DNA from: Pyrinomonadaceae bacterium
Lineage (GTDB): Bacteria > Acidobacteriota > Blastocatellia > Pyrinomonadales > Pyrinomonadaceae
Assembly (NCBI GenBank): GCA_030838445.1
Contig: JAUZFQ010000191.1
Location: 1-32,194, forward strand
Length of the DNA: 32,194 bases
Direction: 5' to 3'
Each line of letters starts with the position of its first letter. The first letter of the stretch is position 1. Positions 32,031-32,194 of this stretch are shown piece after piece. The notes under the pieces were generated by a model. The model was given only the letters and a program-made list of their open reading frames with translations. It did no database searches and had not been told where the DNA came from. A program made the position numbers and the translations under genes.

Positions 32031-32194
32031 TCACCCGCCGAGATTGATGTTGAAGCCGCTGCCGCCGCCGCTGCCCTGTGTCGGGAAGAAGGGCTTCAAC
32101 AGTCCTGCGAAGGCCGCGAGGTTGCGCGTCTGGATCAACAGTTCGCCGGGACCTGCGAATTCCGCCACGATGCCTTCGCCGCTGACCATCGTGC
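32031..32194 (-). CDS. AIM24 family protein (3' end only)
   Basis: The last 54 codons of a gene running off the window. The translation includes MVSGEGIVAEFAGPGELLIQ and TRNLAAFAGLLKPFFPTQ, and ends in a Gly/Ser-rich tail. The pattern GPG-(E/T)-LLIQTRNL is typical of the AIM24/TIGR00266 family, whose function is not known. It lies 28 bases upstream of the arginase start. Confidence 0.8.
   Translation of the reverse strand, partial: TMVSGEGIVAEFAGPGELLIQTRNLAAFAGLLKPFFPTQGSGGGSGFNINLGG

Overview
The window is high-GC bacterial DNA, densely packed and mostly transcribed on the minus strand. DUF2911, CAP-domain and BlaI/M56 proteins, a TonB/ExbB/ExbD/ExbD/TPR cluster and the general protein character suggest a member of the Acidobacteriota, probably Blastocatellia-like. 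That placement is inference from gene content, since no rRNA is present. Nothing looks phage-like and no transposase, CRISPR array or integrase was seen.

Layout. Positions 1-3000 hold a secreted HExxH protein (-), a 4HBT thioesterase (+) and a DUF2911 protein (-). Positions 3087-12103 form a long minus-strand housekeeping unit, read from high to low coordinates: thrS, infC, rpmI, rplT, pheS, pheT, a ZapB-like coiled coil, zapA, a 6S RNA and ymdB. Within it, infC appears to start at an AUC codon behind a perfect Shine-Dalgarno (SD) sequence. thrS carries an in-frame TAA at codon 10 of its expected N-terminus, and pheT lacks the usual N-terminal tRNA-binding domain. Positions 12581-15000 hold a CAP protein, tRNA-Val(GAC), a membrane protein and a receiver-domain protein. 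Positions 14968-18642 hold a BlaI-type repressor with an overlapping M56 protease fused to HEAT repeats, then a lipoprotein amidohydrolase. Positions 18693-25363 hold an ABC-F ATPase, a SurA-like lipoprotein, rpmB, ridA and a RelA/SpoT-type (p)ppGpp enzyme. Positions 25570-29462 are tonB-exbB-exbD-exbD-TPR, and 29889 to the end are secF, arginase and a partial AIM24-family gene.

The most unusual signal is a dispersed set of intergenic hairpins. Their arms are tandem arrays of 7-nt units, with one related 8-nt case. At least six unit sequences occur, including GTGACRR, GGTSAAT, CARGTTT, GTRAATC, RGAGGYY and GGATGAR. The left array is usually mirrored by a complementary right array across a 20-40 nt loop. 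They sit at almost every junction of the thrS-pheT operon and at several other gene pairs. They often begin at a stop codon, even supplying it for ridA, and sometimes end within about 20 nt of a start codon that then lacks an SD. They resemble in style the heptanucleotide STRR repeats known from cyanobacteria, but the several parallel families and the gene-junction placement deserve study.
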